A DNA stretch of 64,000 nt, from the NCBI GenBank assembly GCA_050084515.1, contig CM114271.1:34286001-34350000 (forward strand), in the 5' to 3' direction. The DNA is from Blasia pusilla (taxonomy: Eukaryota > Marchantiophyta > Marchantiopsida > Blasiales). Every line of letters starts with the position of its first letter. Position 1 is the stretch's first letter. The notes under the pieces were generated by a model, which saw only the letters and a list, made by a program, of their open reading frames with translations, made no database searches and was not told the DNA's origin. Made by a program: the position numbers and the translations under genes. Below are positions 10,638 through 21,479 of this stretch, in pieces.

Positions 10638-12700
10638 TGTGATGACCCTCGTGCCCCTCTCACTCTATCACTCTCAACCTCTTGTTTAATCCCTCAATCA
10701 CTCATCCCAAACATGCGGCACTCGATCTACACTCTCCCTCCCCGAGACGTGTAACGTGCGGCAACAAGCAGCGTGGTGCGGAAAATCAACCACGCTATCA
10801 TCTCATCGACAACCTACCCTCAAATCCGGACATCCCACTTAGGTCTATGTCCCCTAAAACACATACATGCTGCTCTCAGCATCCACACAACCCAATATCC
10901 CCAAATAAACTACCCAAATCCCGGAATCCCTCACGCGTAGGGTAAAAGACCATAATGGGTAACCTGAACACATGTCGATGTCGCTCCTCAGCAATTGCAA
11001 ATCTCGACCCCAACTCGGTCGTGGAGACAGCTCCTCCAATCAGCAAGTCATACTTCTCCCGCACTGACGCTGCTCAAAACTCCTTGATGGACAGTGCGGT
11101 TCCAGCGGAACGCTGCAGCGTTGCAGGCGGCACGGAACGGCTGCGAACGGCATGGCCCTCGATGGTGGGATGCAGCACTCGGCGGCATACCCTCCTCAAT
11201 CAACAATAAACCCACACTCTGCTCCATAAGGACGGTGCGGCTCCGCGATCGAGACGGTACGGTGCGGCCACGAGCGGCATAGCGCGGCAACGGCGGCGCG
11301 TTGCGGCTACGGGCGTCACGGCACGGTACTCGATCGTCGTCGAGCGGCTACCAATCACAACATAGCAGCATTAAATCAAAAATCAAACACCATAACCGGA
11401 GGTCATCTGCCATCCCTGGTTGATGACAAAATTGCGATGATGGTGGCGGCCAAAACAAAGTACGTGGTGGCGACACAAGTCAGAGAATCAACGAACGTCG
11501 TGGAAGACCCTCCACTCTGTAAGGGCGGCAATGGCAACCAAAGGGTGGACAACGGACGGTGGACCGTTGATGGTGATGGCTGACCGGTGATGGTTGACCA
11601 TCAATTGTAGACCGTTGACGGTGACTATGACGGCGACGGCCGCCGCTGGCATGGCGGCTGGTTTAGGGTTTGAACAATTTAACCCTAAAATTGCCTAGCC
11701 ATGGCAGTTTTGCAAGATTGACCATAATTTTTTGCTCGCAACTTTGAATTGTGCACTATTTGTTGCACAGTGTGCACAGCTTCATGATCTACGACAACAT
11801 CAAAAAATATTTAGAATCGAACATTCCAATTAAAACTAACAGGGATTGTTGTAAAGCCCAATGTCTCTTTCTCCTACACAAAATTTGGCAGTGCTTCCGC
11901 GCTGATTTCTCCCAACGAAAATGTAAAACCTGTAAAAATATAAATCAACAAGCTACATGGTGCTCCCGAGATCACCGGCATGGGGCAACCCGCCCCCATA
12001 ATCAATCCCTATCAGAAATTGGGCAGCGCTCCCGCACGCCACTCTTCCATACGAAAAATCGGCAAATGCAAAGAACAATCAAAGTAGCCCTTGCTCCGGT
12101 GAGCACTCCCATGAGCCGCTGAATGGGGAACATGGTCCCCAACTTGCAAAAACAGCGATTGACTAGCGAGCTCCCCCATGAAGCTCTCTCACTCTCTCAT
12201 TCTCTCTTTGTAAAATAAAATCCAATCTCTCTCTACACCATCTCACACCATAGCTCTCAAAGGTGTGCACTCTCTCTCATGTCAAACCAAACCCACTCTC
12301 CTAATAAGAGGCTTGGGTTACACTGACAAGGCAAGGGACCATAGCTCCGCCGCCTCATGCCAAGAGGTTCAACAAAGAGAGAATGAGCTCTCAAGCTCCC
12401 TCTCTTGGAGGTATACCCCCTTCCCTCTCCCAAGCCCTCTCAACCGTAACCTATACTCGCACGTCACCTCCTCGGCTCTTGACCTGCTGTAGCGGGTCAA
12501 GGGCCACTTCCCAAAGTGGAAACTTATCCAAAATAGTTAGTTTCTCTATATGGCTCCAAATGGACTAAAACGAAGGGGAAACCTGCTCTCTCAGGTTTCT
12601 CGGAGCCTCAGCAGGTCATTCTCGACCTCCTAGGCTTGTCCTCCACTAGTCGTGAAGACACTTTGCTAGATCCCACCGATCTATCCTAACAGTCGTGACA
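10638..12700 (-). repeat. Family 2 LTR, right (5') copy
   Basis: 2063 bp on the plus strand from TGTGATGACCC to GTCGTGACA, i.e. TG...CA ends with short inverted termini. It is better preserved than the left copy. No Met-tRNA primer-binding site is seen directly inside the 10638 end, so the primer of this family is unknown. Confidence 0.8.
11662..11689. promoter_or_regulatory. Inverted telo-box pair in right family 2 LTR
   Basis: TTTAGGGTT (11662-11670) and AACCCTAAA (11681-11689) with the same 10-base spacer as in the left LTR, although flanking bases differ. Confidence 0.6.
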
Positions 12701-13076
12701 CGGGCCTTACACGTGCTCTCTAATTCCTTCTCGTCCGCATCCAAGGGCACGCAGCCCTATGCAAAGCTCCCCACAACCTCGGAGCTCCCTTGCCCGGCCT
12801 TCGTTACACCCTGACCTTCTCTCCACGGGAGCTAACCCTCCCGCGGCTCCAAGTGACCTAACACGGCTCTACGACCTAGCGACTGTGACCTAGCCTAGCC
12901 GCCCTCACGGCGGCTATGGCGTTTTGCACAAAACTTCCCTTCCCATTTTGCGAAACTCACCGCTCACCCATCGATGACACTCTCTGCGCTACACCCAAGC
13001 GCTCTTGTTGCTACACTATGCAGTTGTACCCCATGAGCCCGCACCAACAAAATCTGAGAAAAACGGACAGCGCTTC
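12701..13076. other. GC-richer spacer between two retroelements, no gene seen
   Basis: No coding region is evident. The end of this stretch and 14091 onward were continuous before the solo LTR inserted. Confidence 0.4.
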
Positions 13077-14085
13077 TGTCGCTCCCCTACTCTCCTTGAA
13101 CGTCAATCTTTAGTGTTGCGGAAGCTTGCGTTCAGTAGGTCACGAACTCATCGCCGATCTGCACCCAAACACGCACTCTCGTTAGTCGGGTTTGGGCCAA
13201 CCGGCGTTCCAACCCACCGAGTCCTCAACTCGGCGTCTCATCAAGCTCAACCTTCCTTAGTTCCTAGCTTCCAAAACATGGCAAGTCCTTCAAGACTTGG
13301 AACAAACTTCCTGGTTAGTCCAGGGATGTGAAACGGCCCTTGTGCGCCTAGCGATCCCAACTGTTCAACGGTCCTCGGGTGAGTTTCGAACCGAGACCCA
13401 AGTAATTGAGTCGCGGCGTGAAATCCAAGAGGGATGTCTAAAATCGCCTCAGTGGACTTGGTGCAGGTTTTCCAACCCAACGCCCAAACTCGCGATCCGT
13501 TCCATGCCCTTGAGCCGACCCGCGGCGCCCAAAGTGGGGGTTTGGGTTCCAAGCACTCTCGGAGACCTTTCCCCTTACTAGTACTTCTGGGGTTCTCCAA
13601 TAACCCCTCCCCTTTGGGAAAAGAGGGTCGGGCCCTTCATTGTGGCCCTCAACCCGACTCCACTTACAGTCGTTTTCGGGTCGTATCTCGGCCGCTGCTT
13701 ATGCGTTTGCAGCGATCTTTAGTGGGTTTGGACCGGCTTTCCATAAGCTTTCCAACGCACCCTTATTTGCTCCAAATGCATCTCGGCGCTAAAAGTTATG
13801 GCCATAAATACAATCGGAAACTCTCAAACGCTAGTGGCGTTCCAAATCCGGATCGTCCCTTTGGCAACCCACTTCCTAGACTCGACTTCTTTCAAGTCTC
13901 ATTCCGCGTTTGGTCCAGGTTTCTCAGACGCAACCATAACGTCTGAAACGCAACTCCTCGCTCGCGTCTCGTCTCGTCTCTTGTCTCCTCTTTGAGACAA
14001 CTCCAACGTGCAAACCATCTTAGCGTGAGCCCGCTAATGTTCCGATGTTCCGCTTGGCACTTGTTTGGTCATGAGGGTCGCGATA
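13077..14085 (-). repeat. Solo LTR of family 1 with 5-bp target duplication
   Basis: The repeat starts TGTCGC and ends GCGATA on the plus strand (worn from a TG...CA pair). It is flanked on both sides by GCTTC (13072-13076 and 14086-14090), a perfect 5-bp target duplication. It matches the LTR at 4327-5328 along its length, with no inner element left. This is the expected product of recombination between two LTRs of one insertion. Confidence 0.93.
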
Positions 14086-14090
14086 GCTTC

Positions 14091-15641
14091 CGCGCACGGC
14101 CTTCTGAACAGAAAAATGACCAACACACGCGTCTCCAGGGGCTCCCGACCAAGGCAACTCACTTGCCTACCTGCAAACAACAAATTCCCACGAGCCCCCT
14201 GACATCTTTCTCATGTAAAAATAAAGAGTAGTAAAAATGGCACACCCGGCCTAAAACTCCACTCCTCAATCTACATCGGCATATCGAGCCTCGTCCACCC
14301 TCTGCTATTAAGGAATCCGGATGCTAGCACCCTAGTCCTATCTCACACACATACAAGAGAGGTGTTCCAATGGCCCAACATTAGAAAGATGGCTTAGGAA
14401 ATCCATCTTCCTCTCTTATATAGGGTTGGCTCTTCCCCTCAAAATAGCCATCCCCTTGGTAACATGCACCCACAGGTTACCAGGGGCGGGTGACCTGGTC
14501 AACAAGTCACCCGGATGTGAAAGACCTCAACATGAAAATTGTCAGAAATGACGTTCCTGACACAATGGACCTATCTTCAACCTCATCTGACACCGTGGGA
14601 CAAAGTTACACTCAAGATAGTCTGCTGGCTCCTACGCCCTATCCATGATAGATCTCGGCCTATCGACTACTCAGATGTGACAAAGGGGAGGAATCAAGGA
14701 ATGAATAAAAAAAATGACAACATATCAACATAGAAAACCAACTCAACAAGCTACACAATTATTAACTTGAAACAAACCTGAAAAAATTAATAGTGAATGA
14801 TTAGATGTCAATGGACGACGAGGCAAGTGATCCCCGACCACTTTGACTTGACGTATCAACACCAATGCTTGTGTGTATTGTAATGCCATGGAGATGCATT
14901 TCGGAAAATAAGTAGTGTCTACATAGAGAGAAGGACCATGACAAGGGGCAAGGTGATGATTCTCGAGTGAGACCAGATGTTTTCACAAAAGTATCAAAAG
15001 ATACATGTAGGTGCCCATGTATCTTTTGATACATGGGCACCTACATGTATCAAAATCCAGTAGTCGCATAAATAATAAATCCAGTAGTCGCATGTCTCAG
15101 TGGAAGACTTTAATCCATGATTCTTGCTTTGGCCACAAAACCTTTAGTATGTGCAACCCTAAACGGGTTGGATTAGTAACCACCACATCACCCAATAGAA
15201 AAAAACCACATGGAGACATAACAATATCAACTCTTTGATGAGTGATTTCTTGTGTAGTAGGGGGTAGAACATGTAGTTGTTCTCACCCAACAATGTACAT
15301 TGCAATACGAGCCAACGATGATGCCTCCTCTCTCATTATATCATGGGTTGACGTTCATTCTCCACCATATAAACATCACAGAATGTGGATAGACTTCTCA
15401 TCAATAGGCTCTAGGCATATACAATTTGGCAAACTTAGAAGAGAAGATGAGGAAGTCAAAGGCATAACCATAAGAGCTCAAGAGAATATACTTCCAAGAA
15501 GACGAACTGGAAGAATAAGAGGATTTTTCAGATTTGCAGTAAGCCATGCCCCCGCACAAGAACATAGACGATCTCGATGAATATCAGAGAATACTAGAAA
15601 TTTTGATTTGCTAAAAATTCTCAAAGATAAGCTCTTGAAGT
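14091..15641. other. Spacer with possible old repeats, no gene recognised
   Basis: It contains a TATATAGG run near 14437 inside CT-rich DNA and the hairpin at 15000-15051. A 19-bp direct repeat (AATCCAGTAGTCGCAT) occurs near 15055 and 15080. No protein family was recognised. Confidence 0.35.
15000..15051. repeat. Perfect 24-bp inverted repeat with 4-base loop
   Basis: Arms 15000-15023 and 15028-15051 are exact reverse complements around TTTT. Each arm begins GATACATG and ends ATGTATC, so the arms are themselves partly palindromic. Confidence 0.95.
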
Positions 15642-15649
15642 TGATCAAG

Positions 15650-15955
15650 CGGCCAAGGTTTCACGGAAATAGACAAGTCCGTCCATGGGACGAACATGCC
15701 GCTCGGGTACCCGTAGCCTGCATCTAAGCCCCCCTTGCCACATATGGGTCTGAGCCCACCCTGTGGGCTTGGCTGGGAGCCACAAAACCAGTGTGAGCTC
15801 CGTCAGCCGAGTGTCCGCTATAGGCTCAATGGGCTCCGAGGGCAGACTCGGGTGCAAGTAACTGGGCCTACACGAACATGTCTGTCCTAGGGACGGACAT
15901 AGGTGCACAAACATTGACATATCCCCCGAACACGGACTTTTTTCATGTGCAACCC
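15650..15955. mobile_element. hAT-like MITE
   Basis: An 8-bp direct repeat TGATCAAG (15642-15649 and 15956-15963) flanks a GC-richer 306-bp block in AT-rich DNA. Inside, 15677-15698 and 15877-15898 are inverted repeats (17 of 22 match). The right end read inward begins AGGGTTGCACATG, like hAT termini; the left end is a weaker match. There is no transposase. An 8-bp target duplication is the hAT hallmark. Confidence 0.55.
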
Positions 15956-15963
15956 TGATCAAG

Positions 15964-18920
15964 TCCTTATGTGATTAATTGACTCAAAGGGGATGGAATT
16001 GCCTACGTAGTGAGTGGAAGAAGAACCAAGAAGATCCCAATGATTGTTGGAATAATATATCCCCCTCCTCTATATAGGCTACATGATCCATCTAGATACC
16101 TGCATCTCCTTCAAGAAAGAGCATTGGCAAAGAGCGGGCCACTCACGCGACAAGTTGATTGGAGGATAATATATTCCCAAAAGGTAGCATAGTGAGAATA
16201 GATATTGGGCATATCATAAGGACAAAAGGAGTGAAAAAATGGAATGAGACTCGCAAGTTGTGATCTTGTAGATTGTAAATCCATATTGCACGAGAAACTA
16301 AATTAATACTTTAGCCACATCGACTTAAATTGCCACCCACTCTAGATGAATATCAAGATTGGAGTGTATCTCATGAACCATAGCTTCGTAACCACAAAGG
16401 ATGGCCACTCTAAATAGATGAGGAAATAAGTGAGGGATTTAGGTGAAAAAATTGCAAGTAGAGGGATCGACTAACCATGCGCCGATATGAAACCTCTCCA
16501 ATAGCCAAAGAATGCAAACTTGAAGGACGCTAATCCATAGCCAAAAAATGGCAAGCACCCAAGAGCCTAGAGAAATATATACACAAAAAAGACACCTATC
16601 AAATTTTTCGGGATAAAGCTATTGCAGAGATGCTACAATAGTGTAATACCATGCTTGATAGTTGGCTTGCTAATAAGTGCGAAGTATGAAGAAATGCCCT
16701 CGTGAAAACCTTCGAGTTAAGTTCCAAGTCAAGATCCGGTAAATAGTCTTGCAAAATGATAGTGCATCACCACTTGAAGGAGGTGAAGAGCTTCTAAGAT
16801 TGTCTTTCTCTTTGCACTCCAAACCGCCGGAAAGAGAGAACCTAATCATTTAGCTGTATATGAAAACTTAATAACTTGCCCCAAAAGTATGCTACATCCA
16901 ATGCATTGTTGTATTAAAGGCCTCCAATAATTGGCATGTTGGGTGGGATGAGCCTTTGCTCAAAGTAAATGTTGATTCTGAAGATTCTCCCAATCCCCAA
17001 ACATAAAGTGTTGAATACGCGATGAGGTTTGGCAATGACCCGTTACATCACCCTTAGGAGAAAGAAAAATAAATCCATTGGAAGAAGAATAATAGAAAAG
17101 GTAATGATGGAAAATTTAATGTTTGTTAGATGATGGGGCGAAGAGCAACATGAATACGTATGTATATCACAAAACTAGAAGCTACGTCATTCTGATATCA
17201 AGCAAAATGTAATATATATTTCATGTATTTATGATGTCATTTACATATTGAATCTTTTTTTTTAGTTTGTTCATAAAATTGGCATTAGAAGTTGATTGAT
17301 ATAAAAACTTAATATATAATTTTTATTTATTTGATATGAAAAATCAATATGAAAGTTAGGACTATTACATTTCGCGTTGAAACTATATCAAAGTTCGCAC
17401 CCTCTCACTTTCGTCATGTTAGTCTAAGTCGAGGGAGACAAGGATGAAAAGAACAAAGGAGATCAATTTGGCTAACCAAATCCAAGTAGTTATTGTGGGG
17501 AGTGTAGAAGGAAGTGGTATTGGGTTCAAGATTGAAGGTCCATGCATGGACTGAAAATAATGTTCATGTCTTTCGATCCCAATAGGAGCACCAAGCATGG
17601 AACATACCTTTGACATAGATTAAGAATAACTAAGGTTATAGGGGAAGGAGGTGGGAGGTGAATGAGATGATGATGGACCGCGATAAAAGGGTTAGTAGCT
17701 TGGGAAAGGAGGTGGAGTATGACGAAGGATAAGAATAGAAAAGATGAGAGGTCGAAGCAAGGGCTTAAATGAGATATGTGGGATTGCAAAGTGGTAGGAT
17801 TCGAGATTATAATATACAGAGATGAAGATAGGATAAAAGAAGGATAATGAGGAAATGTAGAGAGAGTAATGGTTAAATGAGTATTTTGAGAAAATTGACG
17901 AGATATACAATGAGGGGAAACAAGGGGAGAGGAGGTGATTGAAAGACGATGTGCAAAACCAGATAGGCAAGGAGATGGATAATCAAATTCCAAAGTAATT
18001 TGCAAGTCATTTTTTATGATTGATTTGTATCAATACAAACTCAAAAGCACCTACAAATGACTTGCAAAATTGGGAGTCGAATGCTGATTTGTAACAATAC
18101 AAACTCAAAAGCACCAACAAATGACTTGCAAAATTGCGAGTCAAATGCACGCATTGAATGAGCATTTTGCAGTTGAATTATGACTTATTTGTAATTTCTG
18201 ACTGAGTGTAAGAAAAAAGAACTTTCAAAACTCGCTGCCATTGCAATTTAGGAGTCAATTGTGAATGTACTACGGCTCTCACGACTCCCAAACTTGCCAT
18301 GAATGCAACATTGATTTAAGATATAGGATATGTAGGCAAGTGCAAAACACTAGGGCAAAATGTTATAAGCTAGGAATCACGCTTTAAATTGAATCAGTAT
18401 AAAATATATTTGCACACCAAACTAAGCACCAACAAAAAGGAAGAAATGTAAGAGAAAGCCCACTTGAAGTGAAAAGAACCACCTCTCAAAATTGGTTGTA
18501 ATATGACCAAGCAAGCCTAGAACTCATCCTCATAGAGGAGAAATTAAAAGGGGATCCGAGAAGAAAGTCACCTTCTAATGATAGACATTGATGGGTGCCA
18601 CAATGTTTGGGCCGAGAAGAACAGGAAGAACCTTTGATCCGATTGTAACGTCAAACATGTCATAAAAAAGATGTTACATGTATGTAATTGCATCCAAGAT
18701 TCAAGGCATCCATGACCACCTAGCTGGAATATAGAGAAATCCAAACTTTAAATGCTTGGAATGGAGGTGCACGAGGATCATAATATTGAAAAACTCAACT
18801 CCTCAACCAAACGGCACCCTATGAAACGGGTTCTAATTCACTCATGCAATGGATTCAGCCATGAAAACGTCGTTGCATTCGTAGGAGATGGCCTTCTTAT
18901 GTACGTCTATCCTTTCCACC
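15964..18920. other. AT-rich spacer, no gene recognised
   Basis: No convincing coding region. 17540-18000 is purine-rich on the plus strand, which gives a long but low-complexity minus-strand frame. The tandem repeat at 18021-18148 lies here. Confidence 0.4.
17999..18148. repeat. 64-bp tandem repeat with inverted ends
   Basis: Units 18021-18084 and 18085-18148 differ at only a few positions. TTTGCAAGTCATTT (17999-18012) is the exact inverse of AAATGACTTGCAAA (18056-18069), and each unit also contains a TTTGTA...TACAAA palindrome. It looks like a small MITE-like unit that has duplicated. Confidence 0.8.
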
Positions 18921-19585
18921 CGCACGTTGACTCCACAAGAGAGGACTCTACTAAGAACATCGCACGCCAACACTAAAAGAGAACTCCTGCTTTGAACGAA
19001 CTACTCCCCGTTTCATACCACGAAGTGATGCGTTCTTGGGATATGAGGACAAAACCCTGGCAAGAAACGCCCGCTTCTCTCACTTGTGCAAGTTTGGTAG
19101 TTTTTACGATACATTCTACTACCGACCCACTGCCAACGCGGAAAAGAGAGGAGGTGCAGAAAGCATTTCTTAACCGACTCTGAGATCGTTGACTACGTCG
19201 TTTGTGTTCACCATCTCCAGCTGCTCCATTCAGAATTGGCCGAGCGCCTCCCACAGCGAGAGATTGCAAGCAGCTGCCGAGGTATCAAGTCATGTAAGCA
19301 CAAGAGCTTTCTCAAAGACGACAGTGCAAGGAGAAATTGGTGGTTTAGGGATTACGGAAACCACGAGGTTGTGTGGAATATTCTGCGAATGGAGACAATC
19401 GTAACCGCAATCTAATTATCTTCATAGGAGCAGATTTTTCCTGGACATAGGTTCTGGAACCGAACCCTAAAAAATGTGCCAGAATTGAATTAAATGTCGC
19501 GCTTCTGAAGAACGCTCTCGCTCCGCTCTCTTGATTTCATGACTGGTCGGTCTCGAGTGGACGAGAAGTTGGTTCTATAGCAAGA

Positions 19586-20044
19586 TCATGAGCCGTTCTC
19601 ACTTCTTCGTCTTCTTCTTCTAGATCTGGAAATTCTTGGGATTGGATCCCGCTCTACAATATTGGGAACAAGATTAGCTTCAAAGGTCGGGCCGCTCAGG
19701 AACAAATGTGCAATGAGAGTCGTAGTAGCCAACAGCGATATCTTCCACAACATGCCCACCCCTCGCGTCCCACGCCGCACTTCGTCGCCCCGGTCGTCAA
19801 CCTCAACCTCGGAATCCGCATCCATTCCGTCTGCCATATCCTCTCCTGCCGCCCTACTAACGCACAAATTCTTGAGTTCCTCTGTCGCCTTCGCCCAAAG
19901 ACTCTTAGATTCCTGCACTCCTAGTGACGAATTCGGGTTTGCACCTGCCTTCTGCCTCTCGTCCTCACTGCTACGTCTCTCCTCGTGCTCATTCTGGCGC
20001 GCACTACGAGCCACATCCGGCTCCAATTTCGCTCCCTCGCCCAT
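19586..20044 (-). CDS. Small acidic protein with one membrane segment, unknown
   Basis: A 152-residue minus-strand frame starts with ATG at 20044 (MGEGAKLEPDVARS) in good context. I do not recognise a family. The N-terminal two thirds is hydrophilic and charged (EHEERRSSEDERQKAG, then acidic DADSEVEVDD). A single hydrophobic stretch follows near residues 103-122 (MLWKISLLATTTLIAHLFL), and the C-terminus is strongly basic (RSRRRRRRS). This fits a protein anchored by one C-terminal segment, orientation unknown. The composition is coherent and GC-rich like the neighbouring SPP gene, and no repeat covers it. A first exon further up or a later exon is possible. The opposite strand also has an open frame of 167 codons, but with no protein-like features. 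Confidence 0.45.
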   Translation of the reverse strand: MGEGAKLEPDVARSARQNEHEERRSSEDERQKAGANPNSSLGVQESKSLWAKATEELKNLCVSRAAGEDMADGMDADSEVEVDDRGDEVRRGTRGVGMLWKISLLATTTLIAHLFLSGPTFEANLVPNIVERDPIPRISRSRRRRRRSENGS

Positions 20045-20059
20045 GACCCTCACTCAACT

Positions 20060-21400
20060 CCAGTTTCTGCCGATCAGAAATTTACGCACTCCACTGCTGG
20101 TGCGGAATACACACATATGTTTCAAACTCTCTGGAAACGCTGATCAGAGCATAGTGACGCTGTAGATAGCGCCTGGGTGATTACGGTCGCGTCTATTACG
20201 ACACCCTCTTCCCTACATAGAGATTTCGACTAACGTTGCACATCCGTTCGAGAGGACAAACCTAAACCTGCTCTCGTTACGCAGCGATATCTCAAGTCAC
20301 TCCAGCGGAGGCACAATTAGATACAATCGCACGGCGAGAAAGTGGAGGGCAATGCGGTACGAACAAAATTTGTTGGAAATCATATCTCCCGAATCGGTGT
20401 TACGCTCTGTAAGCGATCTCGGTGCACAAGAAGACACGTCAACCGAGGACGTCGAGGTCCCTTTACAATCCAACGGAATGCACTTCATGCTCTTCCTCCC
20501 CTTTGCATCCTTTTCTCTGTGAGGTTGGCCAAGTCGACGAAGGCCGTAATCAGGCGATCTCTTACCGCTTTCGGCGAATAAGAGCATGCAATATCTGATA
20601 GTAAATGATATCCTCCTGCATGCATTCGAAGAGACCGCCGAGACAAGCCTCCGCACTCCAAAATCACTTCTCATCCACTGTCAACGAAGATATTCCTCCT
20701 CTCCTTAGGAATCTCCTCTTCACCGCCTACCACCCCGAGATTACCCTAAACCTTTGAGATTCACGGACCCTTAGATTGCACGGAGTTAGTGGATGACAGT
20801 TCTTGCGATTTGCGAGCTTTGAGCGACGAGCACGGCGGAAGCTCCGGATGTCATAAACCCTCAATGAACAGGGCGTCTCAGACTATGTATGCCCTGAGGA
20901 CGTATTCCTGCCCTTTTTATGTCTTCCTTTTCTGGTCTTATTGTGGCCTTCAGGTTTTGACTCTTTGAGTCCCTCTTTTGTATTTCCGATGGGTTTTCCA
21001 TCGAAGTGCATCTTTATTTCTTTTTCTTTTTTTTAATAGGCGGTAGATGTCCACTCCCGATTATTTCGCGCACAGGGTGTCGAACACGCGCACCAGCGGA
21101 TTATTTACCTCACAGCGTTTAATGAAAATAAAACGAGGGACGTATACGGCACGACGTTAGGCATGTTGGAATTTATTTATCTCTATTATTATTCGAGAGT
21201 GTCATGATTGAAAATATCATAGTTGGAAAAGATCTTTTTTATTTTCTAAGAGCAACCAAAATAGTTATGGAAGGGGTCTTCTTGGTCTGCAAACATCAAG
21301 AAGATCCAAATGAGATGTGAAATGAAAATGTCTCAATTTTATGTACGGCAAGAAAATGTCTTTCAATTTTATGGACAGCAAGAAAAAAAATTGTGTATAA
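20060..21400. other. Spacer, no gene seen
   Basis: Moderate GC to about 20900, then AT-rich. Short open frames on both strands have no recognisable features. Confidence 0.4.
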
Positions 21401-21479
21401 TACGATTAGTCCCTACGCTCCTTTGCATTGTAGGAATTGCACAACAGCCTAATAATTAAAAGACACAAGTGTTTCCGCA

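Larger units (their letters stand above)
6370..12700 (-). mobile_element. Gag-only LTR retroelement, family 2, with about 2 kb LTRs
   Basis: Two long direct repeats (about 6370-8325 and 10638-12700) flank a 2.3 kb inner part that holds only gag remnants on the minus strand. No protease, RT or integrase is seen, so the copy is non-autonomous. The repeats start alike (CTCGTGCCCCTCT) and end alike (CGTGACA in the right copy, CGTGATA in the left). They differ clearly along their length, so the insertion is old or the two repeats come from different copies. I found no matching 5-bp target duplication. A related piece at 41890-43555 joins the same gag knuckle and LTR type to a Ty3 integrase tail. 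Confidence 0.75.

Noticed and set aside
6370-12705. Target duplication around the family 2 element
   Set aside because: The bases outside the two long repeats (CAAAT side and CGGGC side) do not match.
17526-18005. 159-codon minus-strand open frame
   Set aside because: Low-complexity Ser, Leu, His and Pro composition caused by a purine-rich plus strand; no family features.
19662-20165. 167-codon plus-strand open frame
   Set aside because: Antisense to the small membrane protein frame; Ser-rich with no structure, judged less likely to be the coding strand.
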